NCBI RefSeq assembly: GCF_022921055.1
Contig: NZ_CP095061.1
Location: 278,001-342,000, forward strand
Source: Hymenobacter volaticus
GTDB lineage: Bacteria > Bacteroidota > Bacteroidia > Cytophagales > Hymenobacteraceae
Length of the DNA: 64,000 nt
Direction of reading: 5' to 3'
Part shown: positions 1 to 8,613 of the stretch, piece after piece
Layout of the letters: every line of letters begins with the position of its first letter
How positions within the stretch are numbered: the first letter of the stretch is position 1
Notes under the pieces: generated by a model
The model's database searches: none
The model's input: only the letters and a program-made list of their open reading frames with translations
Told to the model about the DNA's origin: nothing
Program-made: the position numbers and the translations under genes

Positions 1-129
1 AATAGGGTGCTTACCGGTAGCAGCCAGAACTTTCCAAGGGGCGCAAAACGGGGTGACGATAGCATAGCAGCGTAAGTAAGCGTTTGAGGTTAAACAACAG
101 TAGGCTGCTAGAACTAACAGGCAGTCAGG

Positions 130-1488
130 CTATTTCAACGCAAACATGATGGGGACAGTATAGGAAACGGCGACTTTCTTTCCGTCTTGGCTTCCCGGCG
201 TCCACTTGCCAGGCAGGTTGCGCACAGCAGCTAAAGCGGCTTCATTTAGTGCTTTGGCTTCCGCCTCTAATTCTTGAGGAGCATTTACACCTTTTTTCAA
301 TTCTACAGCCTGTACGCTACCATCTTCGGCCACAATAAAACCAACGAAGGCCTTACCTTGAATTTTAGCGTCTTTGGCAGCTTCAGGATATTGTATTCCT
401 TTACCCAAATCGATCATAAGCTGCTTGAGGCCACCCGCGTATTCTGGCATTTTCTCTGCATACTGATGCACAATCGGCGGTGGCGGCGGTGCTGCTTGGG
501 TTTGTTCAACCAGAACCGGTGGTGACGGTGCTTCCTCATTATCGGAGGCGGCGGCTACCGATGCGGGCGCGGTGGAATCAGCCGCCCGCTCGCAGGCGAA
601 CGTGCAGATCAGCACGCTGCTGACTGGCAGTAGGAGCCACTGCTTCCAGCGGCGCATAGAACGAGGAGATTGTAGCATGGCAATACGGGTAAGGGTTTGA
701 GATTGAGTGAAAGATTGGGTAAGCGGCAACTGGGGATGGAGCCGGCGCAGCGTGAGGCGCGCTAGCAAGGCGGCGTAAATAGTAGGTGCCTCTGGGGTGG
801 GCATGGTCTGCAGCACCGTTGAATCGGCAATGTATTCGTGAGTTAAGTCTAGGGCCCTGGGGTAGCAATGCACGAAGGGATTAAACCAGAGTAGTGCCCG
901 TACAAGCTCTAAGAGTAGCCGTTCCTGGGTATGGCCCTGCCGCACGTGTACCAGTTCGTGTTGGAGCACTTGGCTGGCTTCGGCTAGCGTGAGGTCGGCG
1001 GTTTCATCCCAGAAAATCGACCGCCCAAAAGAACTGACGGGCAGTTTGCCGCTGCTGGAAACCAGCGTGTAGTCTTCTCGGGTGTCGTGGGGAAGGTGGT
1101 GCGTTTGCTGCCACAAGACCACTAACTGCCAGCTCAAGCGTACCAACCACACCAGTACCCCGGCGCCATACACCAGCGGCAGCCACGTCCACCAGGGAGT
1201 CGACGCGGCGCTCTGACTGCTCATAGCTACGGCCGTAAGCGTGACTGATGGCGTAAGCAGGGGCGTAGGAGTTGTGTCGATGGGGAGCCACCCGCTTAGC
1301 ACGGGTGCCGCACCTGCTAGCAGCAGCGGGAGCAGTAGCGCCAGCCAGGGCGTGAATAGCAGAAACCGGCGGTTGTAGTGGAAGTAAGACTCGCGGCGCA
1401 GGAGCTGGTAGAGCAACCAGCAGGCGCCTAAGCAAAGCGTGCTTTGCCACATCCAGTTAAGCAGGGCGGCCGTCGTTGGGTAGAGCAT
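130..1488 (-). CDS. M56 (BlaR1-like) membrane metallopeptidase with TonB-like C-terminal domain
   Basis: Membrane-bound zinc peptidase of the M56/BlaR1 family, 452 residues. N-terminal hydrophobic segments (about residues 9-31, 41-65 and 101-123) precede HELVH at 177-181 with a further acidic ligand candidate near Glu218. A fourth membrane segment lies near 283-300. A proline-rich linker (about 315-330) then leads to a TonB C-terminal-like domain (about 345-452) instead of a penicillin-binding sensor domain. The frame is open further upstream, but the ATG at 1488 is chosen because it overlaps the end of the BlaI-type repressor gene by 32 bases, the usual arrangement. By family knowledge the pair is a signal-triggered proteolytic relay: the peptidase cuts the repressor. 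The TonB-like end suggests a periplasmic interaction role rather than beta-lactam sensing, which is inference. Confidence 0.88.
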   Translation of the reverse strand: MLYPTTAALLNWMWQSTLCLGACWLLYQLLRRESYFHYNRRFLLFTPWLALLLPLLLAGAAPVLSGWLPIDTTPTPLLTPSVTLTAVAMSSQSAASTPWWTWLPLVYGAGVLVWLVRLSWQLVVLWQQTHHLPHDTREDYTLVSSSGKLPVSSFGRSIFWDETADLTLAEASQVLQHELVHVRQGHTQERLLLELVRALLWFNPFVHCYPRALDLTHEYIADSTVLQTMPTPEAPTIYAALLARLTLRRLHPQLPLTQSFTQSQTLTRIAMLQSPRSMRRWKQWLLLPVSSVLICTFACERAADSTAPASVAAASDNEEAPSPPVLVEQTQAAPPPPPIVHQYAEKMPEYAGGLKQLMIDLGKGIQYPEAAKDAKIQGKAFVGFIVAEDGSVQAVELKKGVNAPQELEAEAKALNEAALAAVRNLPGKWTPGSQDGKKVAVSYTVPIMFALK

Positions 1489-1867
1489 CGTTGTCGGGGT
1501 TAAGGTCTTGCTGCGCATGGCGGAGCAACTCTTCAAGCTGCTGGGCATTGAGGTCTTCTTCCTTGGCAAAAAAGGACACCAGTCGGCTAAACGAACCCCC
1601 AAAATGACCGCCGAGCAGCTTGCGCAACGAAAAGCGGCGGTAGTCGTCTTGCGCAACTATGGCGTAGTAACGATGCGTGCGTCCGAACGCCTCATGGCCT
1701 ACAAAGCCCTTTTGCTCTAGAATGCGGATGATGGTGGATACCGTGTTGTAGGCCGGCGGCGGAGCGGGCATTTCCGTCAGCACATCCTTCACGAAAGAAG
1801 GGCCACGCTGCCAGATCACCTGCATCACCTGTTCTTCGGCCCGGGTCAGTTCGGGGAAGGTTTGCAT
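1457..1867 (-). CDS. BlaI/MecI/CopY-type winged-helix repressor
   Basis: A 136-residue transcriptional repressor of the BlaI/MecI family. The N-terminal winged helix-turn-helix (about residues 8-75) includes the family-typical NTVSTIIRILEQKGF stretch. The C-terminal half is the dimerisation and cleavage region. It is the first gene of a two-gene operon and overlaps the downstream M56 peptidase gene. A tandem inverted repeat 29 bases upstream of its start (1896-1931) is a strong candidate for its own operator, so autoregulation is likely. The regulated targets beyond this operon are unknown. The function as a repressor is well supported by sequence; the inducing signal is not visible. Confidence 0.9.
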   Translation of the reverse strand: MQTFPELTRAEEQVMQVIWQRGPSFVKDVLTEMPAPPPAYNTVSTIIRILEQKGFVGHEAFGRTHRYYAIVAQDDYRRFSLRKLLGGHFGGSFSRLVSFFAKEEDLNAQQLEELLRHAQQDLNPDNDALPNDGRPA

Positions 1868-1895
1868 AAGCGAATCGTTAGTGAATGGAAGCTAT

Positions 1896-1931
1896 AACTA
1901 ATTATTTAGTTAAACAACTAATTCTTTAGGT
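1896..1931. promoter_or_regulatory. Tandem inverted-repeat operator of the BlaI-type repressor
   Basis: AACTAA (1896-1901), 4 bases, TTAGTT (1906-1911), 4 bases, AACTAA (1916-1921), 4 bases, then TTAGGT (1926-1931). Half-sites alternate in orientation every 10 bases, so two overlapping perfect palindromes plus a third imperfect one line up on one face of the helix. Position just upstream of the repressor start and the dyad form fit a BlaI/MecI-type operator (inference). Confidence 0.75.
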
Positions 1932-2105
1932 GAAAAAGAAAGTACTTGATAATGAAGCGCTGTGTTGTTGGCAGGTGTGCCCAGAGTAGCAGTATTCGAG
2001 TATGAATTGGTAGCGGGAGAAGAGAGTTGATTTTGTGGCAGTTTGGCGGAAATCTTTTGGGGTAGGTGGTGTTGTAGGAGTGATAGTTAACTCTAAGCCT
2101 CCACC

Positions 2106-3314
2106 GTGTTTTTAAATAGATTCAATTTCCGCCGGCTGCGCCTCACGCTGATGCTGTGGGCTGGTTTGGGCGTAGCAGCTGGTAGCAGCTGCTCGAAAGA
2201 AACGACGCCGCAGCCCGAAGCGCCAATTGCTGTTCAAACCCACTTAGTCAATAGTACCCTCATCGGGGAGTATAGCCCAAGCGTAGTAGCCAGCCGAGTA
2301 TCGGGCATCCCACTTGTTGGCGCCTTGGTTCGATACCCCATCCGGGTTTACAAGCTGACATACACCACACAAAATACCGACGGCCAACAGGTTACGGCAT
2401 CAGGTGCGCTATTAGTGCCCGTGACTACACAGGCCTTGCCACTGCTTAGTTACCAGCATGGCACCATCAGCCCTGATGGCGAAGACCGGTCACCGTCTTA
2501 CTACAGTGCCAGCAGTGAGGTGTATTCGGCAGTATCGGTGCTGGCTTCCACGGGTTACATCGTATCGGCCCCCGATTATATCGGCTACGGCGCTTCGAAG
2601 GCCCTGCCGCACCCCTACGAGCACGCCGCTTCCTTGGCATCAACCTCGTTGGATATGATGCGGGCGGCCAAGGAATTTTGTGAAAAGCAGAAAGTGGGCC
2701 TTAACAAGAAGAACTTCTTACTGGGCTACTCGGAAGGCGGGTACGCCACGATGGCGCTGCACAAACTAATCGAAGAGAAATTCCCAACTGAGTTTGCGGT
2801 TACGGCTAGTGCTCCGGGTGCGGGTGCCTACCACAAAAGCGCCTTTGCCGACTACATCTTGGGCTCCGACCAGAACCTCAGTTTCCTAAGTTCCTACGTG
2901 TGGGTGCTTGATACCTATAACCGGGTGTACAACATCAATCGGGCGCCAAGTTACTACTTCAATCAGCCTTGGGCTACGCAGCTGCAGGCCAACCCCTTCA
3001 GCGACGTGCCCGAAAAACCTAGCGAACTGTTCACGGGCACCTTCCGGACCAGCATCCTCAACAAAACGGATGCTCCCATGACCACCGCCTTCCGCGACAA
3101 CGACATCTACGACTGGAAGCCCAAAGCCCCTGTGGCTCTCTTCCACGGCACCGCCGATGACTACGTGCCGTACTTCAACTCCGAAGATGCCTACAAGGCC
3201 ATGCGTGCCCGTGGCGCTACTCAAGTGACCTTGCATCCTATCGAAGGCGGCAACCACTTCACTTCTGTTGCGCGATACACGCTGGAGGCCCTTGGATTTA
3301 TCTCGCAGTACTAA
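2106..3314 (+). CDS. Secreted alpha/beta hydrolase (secretory lipase / peptidase-like)
   Basis: An exported serine hydrolase of 402 residues. The N-terminus (hydrophobic stretch about 13-27, Cys29) looks like a lipoprotein or Sec signal, and the mature protein starts near a Cys-Ser-Lys. The alpha/beta-hydrolase triad is visible: nucleophile elbow GYSEGG with Ser209, Asp351 or Asp352 in HGTADDYVP, and His384 in GGNHF. The chosen start is a GTG; an in-frame ATG at 2151 would still leave part of the signal segment. The fold resembles secretory lipases and C-terminal domains of S9 peptidases; the substrate cannot be told. It stands alone on the plus strand and is followed by a REP-like repeat and a bidirectional terminator. 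Confidence 0.85.
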   Translation: MFLNRFNFRRLRLTLMLWAGLGVAAGSSCSKETTPQPEAPIAVQTHLVNSTLIGEYSPSVVASRVSGIPLVGALVRYPIRVYKLTYTTQNTDGQQVTASGALLVPVTTQALPLLSYQHGTISPDGEDRSPSYYSASSEVYSAVSVLASTGYIVSAPDYIGYGASKALPHPYEHAASLASTSLDMMRAAKEFCEKQKVGLNKKNFLLGYSEGGYATMALHKLIEEKFPTEFAVTASAPGAGAYHKSAFADYILGSDQNLSFLSSYVWVLDTYNRVYNINRAPSYYFNQPWATQLQANPFSDVPEKPSELFTGTFRTSILNKTDAPMTTAFRDNDIYDWKPKAPVALFHGTADDYVPYFNSEDAYKAMRARGATQVTLHPIEGGNHFTSVARYTLEALGFISQY

Positions 3315-3350
3315 GCGGAGCGACGAGTCTGCTTGATACCTACAGTCATG

Positions 3351-3436
3351 CTGAGCGGAGTCGAAGCATCTCGCGTGCTGAGGTTGTGGTACTACCTGAG
3401 TTTACCACACGAGCGAGATGCATCGACTCCGCTCAG
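3351..3436. repeat. REP-like inverted repeat (copy 1)
   Basis: Arms at 3351-3374 and 3413-3436 (24 bases each, one mismatch) beginning CTGAGCGGAGTCGA. An inner GTGGTA/TACCAC pair extends the hairpin. The same core recurs at 29057-29205, so this is a dispersed intergenic palindromic repeat rather than a simple terminator. It lies downstream of a gene end, the usual place for REP elements. Confidence 0.8.
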
Positions 3437-3510
3437 CAGGATCGTTCTTCTTGGCTGCTTGCTTGAATGGACTTCTACTTCATGCTGAGGAGCTACAAAA
3501 TTTATAATCA

Positions 3511-3564
3511 GCACAAACAGAAAGCAGCGCGAAGCTAAAGCCTCGCGCTGCTTTCTGTTTGTGC
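3511..3564. terminator. Bidirectional terminator hairpin
   Basis: Perfect 22-base inverted repeat (3511-3532 with 3543-3564) and a 10-base loop, between the plus-strand hydrolase and the minus-strand membrane protein that converge here. Confidence 0.75.
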
Positions 3565-3579
3565 AGCTAGGAGCCTACT

Positions 3580-3942
3580 TCATCTGGCCGTTGCAGATGC
3601 TGTTGGGATTACGGCCTGACGGAGCCACGTGCCAGCTAGTGCTGCCAAGCCGCCTACCAAGCCACCTATTACTGCCGTTACGAGTACTAGCAGCCAGCCT
3701 TGGCCACCGAGCGGTAGCAACTGCGCCACCCGGTGAGCCAGCAGGCCTTCGTTGCGCAGGCTTAGCCAACTGGCCATTATCAGCCAGCCCAACCCAACGC
3801 CCAAGAAACCAGCTACAAACGACCGGCCACCCGATACGCCGCGCCATGCCGCTAGCAGCAAGCACAAGGGCATTATCACCCACCAAGGCAGGAATAGCTG
3901 CGCGATGAAAGCAAGCATCAGAATCAGCAGAAAGAGCAACAT
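3580..3942 (-). CDS. Small integral membrane protein of unknown function
   Basis: A 120-residue, very hydrophobic protein with about four predicted membrane segments (roughly 2-18, 20-34, 40-60, 81-105). I do not recognise a family. The frame is open for 59 further residues upstream, but those overlap the end of the acylase gene and are not membrane-like; the ATG at 3942 starts directly with the first membrane segment. It begins 16 bases after the penicillin-acylase-family stop codon, so the two are probably co-transcribed. A convergent hairpin ends the unit. Confidence 0.65.
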   Translation of the reverse strand: MLLFLLILMLAFIAQLFLPWWVIMPLCLLLAAWRGVSGGRSFVAGFLGVGLGWLIMASWLSLRNEGLLAHRVAQLLPLGGQGWLLVLVTAVIGGLVGGLAALAGTWLRQAVIPTASATAR

Positions 3943-3958
3943 ATGGATAGATGAAAAG

Positions 3959-6424
3959 CTATTTAGATAACGTCCAGGCGGTGCGTACGCGCGGGTTTGT
4001 TTCCGAGGCACTGCGCAAAAACACCAGCTCATTGAGCTTACCAACGCGCCAAGTCTCCAGCATATCGTCGTAGGCGGCCGAGCCAGGGTTACCGCTTTGG
4101 CCACCCGGAAACACGCCATACGCTCGTACTTGCGGTCCTAGCGCCACCACCATGCGCCAGGAGGGACCGGTGCGCTCCGTCGTGGCATTCACGATGCCGG
4201 CCCCGCCACCGCAGTCCAAGTCCATGTGGCCGAAGCCAGGTATCTGGAGCATGTGCAAGATGTCGGTACTTTTCTGGTTTTTCCAGGCCCACTTGGGGCC
4301 GAGCGGGCCATACTTCCGGGTCAAGGAATCGGTGGCGAAGCGGAGGCTGCGGCGGGCAAGTTGCGGCAAGGTTTCGCGTTGCGGCGTGCGGCGGTCATCC
4401 ACCCAAGGGCTGTTTTCCTCCTGTAGGATGAGCGTGTTAGTTCGGTCACGGGCGGGGTTTCGCATTTCCAGGCCAGTGGCTTTTAACCCGAAATCATCTG
4501 CCCAGAGTCTTCGCACCAAGTTGTTGTACCACAAGTCAAACACACTGGGCGCCAGCGCATCGGCGGCATATTGGTAGTTCCACCGGCGCATTTCGGCAAG
4601 CACGCGCGCTTCTGGGGAGTTGGCTGCAACAAGCGTATCGCCATTAGTTGCGCCGGTTGCTAAGGTTAGGAGTCGGGGCAACATCAACTGGGCGTTCAGG
4701 TTGAGGTTGTCGTTTTGCAGTGTCCGCAAACTATCGGGGGTGGCCTGGGTCATCCGGGCTAGGCGCTGATTGATGCGGTGGGCTCGGTCGTAGCTGCCGT
4801 CGCCGTAGTTCCAGTTCAGGTAGTACGGGTAATCAGGGCCCGTGGAAAACTGGTTGGCCGACGACACGAAATTGCGCGCCGGATTTTTGACGTGCGGGTT
4901 CTGGGCAGCCGGAATCCAGCCTTGCCAGTCATAAGCAGCATCGGTGCCGTCGAGGATGAACTTGCCTTGGTTGCGCCACTTCAATGGGAAATGACCGTTG
5001 GGCCAAATGGCAATATCCTTAGCAGCGCTAGCAAAAATGAAGTTCTGCGCCGGCGTACCGTACGTGCTCAAGGCCGCTACATAATCTTGGTAGTTATGGG
5101 CACGGTTGAGACGGTAGAAAGTTCGGAACTCGTTGGCCGCGTCGTGGGCGGTCCAGCGCATGGCGTGGGCAATAGGCGTCTGCGACAGAAAGGGCTTTTC
5201 CGGCTTGTCGTACACGATGGGGCCGTGGTGGGTATAGAGCACCGTATCGAGCCGGTCGGGTTGTCCGCGCACCTTGATGCGCTCTACCACGCGCCGCACT
5301 GGTTTCCAGCGGCCATCGTGCCAGTACTCGCGCCGACTGCCGTCCCGGAACTTGAGTTGGTACCAGTCCATGACGTCGGCAGCCACATTGGTCACGCCCC
5401 AGGCTACCTGCTCATTGAACCCGATGATGGCGAAAGGTGTCCCTGGAATGCTTACCCCGTATACATTCACGCCGGGCGCCGCCAACTGCATTTGATACCA
5501 GATGCTGGGCAAGTTGAGTTGTAAGTGCGGGTCGTTGGCTAGCAGCGGATAGCCCGTAGCCGATTTCGCTCCGCTCACTGCAAAGTTGTTGGAGCCTAGT
5601 TCCGGGTCGGGCTCGTTTTGCGGCGTCTTCCCCGACATGGCTGCCGCGAAACCTGGTGGCGTAGCGGGTATCGGCAGCGGCTGAAAGTCCAGCGGCGTTC
5701 CAACAGGCACAATAGGGTCTTCGCGGGTCGGGTAATCAGGAAATAGGTCCTTTACTACGGCGGCCCCGTACTTGGCTAGCGCGTTGCTCATGCGCAAATC
5801 GTCGGAGCGGCCACTCAAGTCGAAGGCCATATACTTCAGAATCAGCGCGCTTTTCAGCGGCTCCCAAGGCTCGGGTGCGTAGTCGAGTAGTTTGTATTCG
5901 AAGGGCAAGGTTTTGGGGGTGAGCGTACCGATGTAGGCATTCACGCCATCGGCGTACGAGGTAAGCACAGTGCGAACTACTGGGTCGGTCATAGCCGAAT
6001 CCAGCGACTTACGGGCGCCAAACGGCAACCCCATGCGGCGAAAAAACCGGTCGGTTTCCAGGCGGGCCGGTCCTACTATTTCGGCTAGCCGGCCGGATGC
6101 TACGTGGGCAATGAAATCCATTTGCCACAGCCGGTCTTGGGCTGTGAGGTACCCTTGAGCATAATACAGGTCGTGGTCGTTCTGGGCGAAGATGTGCGGC
6201 ACCCGTTGGTCGTCGAAGCGGACTTGCACTGGTTGTTGCAAGCCTGGCAGTTGCAGCGTTTGCTGGGCGGGTAAGGCGTCGGCTGTTTCGCCGTTCTGCC
6301 AGAACCCGCGGAAAGGGCTCAAAAACTTGCCAAAGGGGGGCACGTCGCCGTGCTTGGTGTTGAGGGCCCAGGTCAGAGCAGTGGCAACAAGTAGCGCCAA
6401 CAGCGCCCGAACGTAGCGTAGCAT
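3959..6424 (-). CDS. Penicillin acylase family (S45) N-terminal nucleophile hydrolase
   Basis: A periplasmic or secreted amidase of the penicillin/AHL acylase family, 821 residues from the ATG at 6424, which starts a hydrophobic signal anchor (about 5-22). The precursor is expected to self-cleave into alpha and beta chains. The conserved beta-chain start Ser-Asn-Asn-Phe is seen in GSNNFAVSG with the nucleophile Ser near residue 278, followed by NDPHL and, later, the GVTNV motif. The length fits the family. Family members hydrolyse amides of beta-lactams, N-acyl-homoserine lactones or other acyl-amides; the substrate here is not deducible. An earlier in-frame ATG at 6481 would run into the terminator of the upstream gene and is less likely. 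Confidence 0.9.
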   Translation of the reverse strand: MLRYVRALLALLVATALTWALNTKHGDVPPFGKFLSPFRGFWQNGETADALPAQQTLQLPGLQQPVQVRFDDQRVPHIFAQNDHDLYYAQGYLTAQDRLWQMDFIAHVASGRLAEIVGPARLETDRFFRRMGLPFGARKSLDSAMTDPVVRTVLTSYADGVNAYIGTLTPKTLPFEYKLLDYAPEPWEPLKSALILKYMAFDLSGRSDDLRMSNALAKYGAAVVKDLFPDYPTREDPIVPVGTPLDFQPLPIPATPPGFAAAMSGKTPQNEPDPELGSNNFAVSGAKSATGYPLLANDPHLQLNLPSIWYQMQLAAPGVNVYGVSIPGTPFAIIGFNEQVAWGVTNVAADVMDWYQLKFRDGSRREYWHDGRWKPVRRVVERIKVRGQPDRLDTVLYTHHGPIVYDKPEKPFLSQTPIAHAMRWTAHDAANEFRTFYRLNRAHNYQDYVAALSTYGTPAQNFIFASAAKDIAIWPNGHFPLKWRNQGKFILDGTDAAYDWQGWIPAAQNPHVKNPARNFVSSANQFSTGPDYPYYLNWNYGDGSYDRAHRINQRLARMTQATPDSLRTLQNDNLNLNAQLMLPRLLTLATGATNGDTLVAANSPEARVLAEMRRWNYQYAADALAPSVFDLWYNNLVRRLWADDFGLKATGLEMRNPARDRTNTLILQEENSPWVDDRRTPQRETLPQLARRSLRFATDSLTRKYGPLGPKWAWKNQKSTDILHMLQIPGFGHMDLDCGGGAGIVNATTERTGPSWRMVVALGPQVRAYGVFPGGQSGNPGSAAYDDMLETWRVGKLNELVFLRSASETNPRVRTAWTLSK

Positions 6425-6465
6425 AGATTCAAGCAGAAGTGGTTCGTCCGCCCCACAACATCCGA

Positions 6466-6509
6466 CAAAAAAACGCGGCACGCAAACCAGCTTGGGTTGC
6501 GTGCCGCGT
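6466..6509 (-). terminator. Rho-independent terminator of the minus-strand outer-membrane protein
   Basis: 13-base perfect stem (6473-6485 with 6497-6509), followed on the minus strand by seven T residues (6466-6472). It separates the outer-membrane protein gene from the acylase gene, implying separate transcripts. Confidence 0.85.
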
Positions 6510-6529
6510 CTATTAATGACTTACTCTGC

Positions 6530-7144
6530 TTACTGACCTGTAGACGTTGTGGACAGTTTGGAAGGCAGGAAGATGGCGAAGCCGGCAGATACCACAACTT
6601 GACCGTAGTTAAAGTCTGATTCGCCGATGCCATTGCGGGTATAACCAGCCGTGACTTCTAGCGCAGCCCCGGGTGTTAAGAAATAGTTGTAGCCAAGTGC
6701 TGCACTAGCAGTTGCGTAGTGGGAAGTAGTGCTACTGCTAATAGTCTCTGAGTTTACCTGGTACTTCTGGTATTGGTTGCTCCAAGCTATACCGCCGCTC
6801 AATTGCCCAAAAAATCGGTGTGGGTTAGTGCCTGCAAAATAGTAGCGAACAGACGGTGAAAGACCATACTGTATATGGCGGCTTATATTATCTTCCGTAG
6901 CACCTTTGGGCTTGGAGTTGTTTCGCAGATAGCTTAGTTGTATTCCAGTGCCTACTAACAGGTTGTCGGCCACAAATACTCCTGCAGATGGAAGCAGTGC
7001 TGCACCTATGCTGCTTCCATTTTTGTTGTTCTGGTAGTTCACACCGCCAATGTTTACGCCTATATATTTAGCGCCCTTTTCCGTCTGGGCCATAGCAGAT
7101 GCCGATATAGCACAGGCTATACTTAGCAGTAATAACTTTTTCAT
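6530..7144 (-). CDS. Outer-membrane beta-barrel protein (porin-family domain)
   Basis: A 204-residue exported protein with a clear Sec signal (MKKLLLLSIACAISASAMAQ, cleavage after AMA-Q expected at about residue 19). The mature part alternates polar and hydrophobic residues in strands, typical of small eight-stranded barrels of the Bacteroidota porin-family type. It has no enzymatic motif. It is a single-gene unit with its own terminator. The outer-membrane location is inferred; the role is unknown. Confidence 0.7.
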   Translation of the reverse strand: MKKLLLLSIACAISASAMAQTEKGAKYIGVNIGGVNYQNNKNGSSIGAALLPSAGVFVADNLLVGTGIQLSYLRNNSKPKGATEDNISRHIQYGLSPSVRYYFAGTNPHRFFGQLSGGIAWSNQYQKYQVNSETISSSTTSHYATASAALGYNYFLTPGAALEVTAGYTRNGIGESDFNYGQVVVSAGFAIFLPSKLSTTSTGQ

Positions 7145-7212
7145 TTAATAGAAGAGATGAGAGAGTTGATTGAACCGGAGCGGCAAGCTCAACAACTGCG
7201 CCAATTCTATAT

Positions 7213-7251
7213 AGAAAAAGCCGCTAGCACTAAGTGCTAGCGGCTTTTTCT
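7213..7251. terminator. Terminator hairpin after the RlpA gene
   Basis: Near-perfect 19-base inverted repeat (7213-7231 with 7233-7251) with A-rich and T-rich ends, lying just downstream of the minus-strand RlpA-like gene. Confidence 0.8.
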
Positions 7252-7271
7252 GCGAAGTAGGGTAGGGGTTG

Positions 7272-8099
7272 CTACAGGTTCTCGCCTTGACGTACAATGC
7301 CCGTTACGCCAACCTTGACAAGGCGTTGGCAAACGGCCTTGGCTTCTGCTGGGGTGGCAAAGCGGCCAACCACCACGCGGTTCAGCGTCTTGCCATCGGC
7401 GGTGTTGGTAGCTACCGTCGTAACCAGCAGCTTCGGGTCGAGACCTTGAATGCGGTTCATCATGGCTTGGGCATTGCGGACGTCGCCGAAGGTGCCGGCC
7501 TGTACTACGTAGGTGGCAGCAGGTTCGGGAAGGATAGCTATATCGTCGGCCTCGGTAGCGCCGGTACGAATATCGGTGTGTAAGCCAGCCTCCGTGGTGA
7601 TAGATGGATCATCGGCTAACAGCGCCAAGTCGGCGGGTGCGTTAGTAGGGCCTAGGGGCGTATCGTCGGGGACTATTTCCGCCAGCACCGATACAGCCCC
7701 CTGATCTACTATACCAAGGGGGCGGGCTGCAATCTCGGAAAGGTCGAGGATGCGCTGGTGCCGAAATGGCCCCCGGTCGGAAACCCGAACTACCACCGAA
7801 GCTTGCGTTGCAGGATTGGTAACGCGCAGCTTCGTGCCGAAGGGCAAGGTCTTGTGTGCACAAGTAAACTTGTTACGGTCGAACCGCTCGCCGCTACTGG
7901 TGCGCATGCCCTGGTGGTCTCTACCGTACCAGGAGGCGCGGCCCCGAAGCACCGCGGCACGACGTGCCGCAAGGGCAGGATTCTTGTCATCTTCGAAGCC
8001 GGGACGCATGGCGTGAGCCTCCGAAACGAAAAAGGATAAAGCCGAAAAGTACAAAACCGCTAGGAAGCTCGAAGCACTCAGTCGTAAGGTCAAATTCAT
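7272..8099 (-). CDS. RlpA-like septal ring protein with SPOR domain
   Basis: A 275-residue exported protein. After the N-terminal signal segment (about 1-30) comes a double-psi beta-barrel domain of the RlpA type (about 50-140; the key stretches RGRASWYG, HKTLPFGT and VSDRGPF are visible). A linker leads to a C-terminal SPOR domain (about 198-275; starts TYVVQAGTF), which binds denuded septal peptidoglycan. By family, RlpA proteins act as lytic transglycosylases or structural septal proteins. The ATG at 8099 is preferred over 8126 because a TAnnTTTG-type promoter element (8124-8131, minus strand) overlaps the earlier start. Confidence 0.88.
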   Translation of the reverse strand: MNLTLRLSASSFLAVLYFSALSFFVSEAHAMRPGFEDDKNPALAARRAAVLRGRASWYGRDHQGMRTSSGERFDRNKFTCAHKTLPFGTKLRVTNPATQASVVVRVSDRGPFRHQRILDLSEIAARPLGIVDQGAVSVLAEIVPDDTPLGPTNAPADLALLADDPSITTEAGLHTDIRTGATEADDIAILPEPAATYVVQAGTFGDVRNAQAMMNRIQGLDPKLLVTTVATNTADGKTLNRVVVGRFATPAEAKAVCQRLVKVGVTGIVRQGENL

Positions 8100-8613
8100 C
8101 GATACGCTGTGATGTGAACAAAACAAATCTAGCAGGGTCTTTCAAACTAACACCATATCCCTTAGTTGCGCTAGCCTGCTAATGGGAGTATAATTGTGTT
8201 TTTATAATAAAACTTGCATTTAACTTATTAGATATGATGGTGGTGAATATGGCTTTGTGTTTACCTAAGCCGCATTTTGCACTATTAATAGACATTAGGA
8301 TTGCTCTCTAAGAAATGAGATTATCTGCCGGTGAAAAAAATTTGGCAAGTTGGTCGGTTTCGTGATTTCAAACTGCTTGCATAAGTCACGGAATTTTCAT
8401 AAGGATAGTAGAAGCAGTCTGCTTGCGCTAACTGAGGAGCTATGCAAAAACCGCCTGTTCTAGCTCAACCGTTAATAGGCAGTGCGAGTGGTCTGTCGAC
8501 AGGGTGGTTCTACTGGAGCAGGAGGTATCTTGAGGGGTTATAAATACTGTCCGTTCATTTGTCTTTTGCGCGGCCTTGCTAGCCTGCCAGTTCATTTCGC
8601 CGTAATTTGCTGC
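8100..8613. other. Intergenic region between divergent genes
   Basis: About 510 bases between the RlpA and DUF72 genes. It holds one minus-strand promoter element candidate (8124-8131). The 8180-8350 part is AT-rich. I see no convincing gene, RNA or long repeat; an imperfect TTTCGTGA/TCACGGAA dyad around 8356-8396 is too weak to call. Confidence 0.5.
8124..8131 (-). promoter_or_regulatory. Candidate -7 promoter element (TAGATTTG) for the RlpA gene
   Basis: Matches the Bacteroidota sigma-ABfr -7 consensus TAnnTTTG on the minus strand, 24 bases upstream of the chosen ATG. No TTTG -33 element at the usual spacing was found, so the call is tentative. Confidence 0.35.

Noticed and set aside
3351..3436. 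Possible CRISPR-like repeat
   Set aside because: Only inverted arms without regularly spaced direct repeats and spacers; fits REP-like elements.
130..6424. Beta-lactam resistance cluster (BlaI/BlaR-like pair near a penicillin-acylase-family gene)
   Set aside because: The genes are on separate transcripts 2.5 kb apart, the M56 protein lacks a penicillin-binding domain, and the acylase family has many non-antibiotic substrates.
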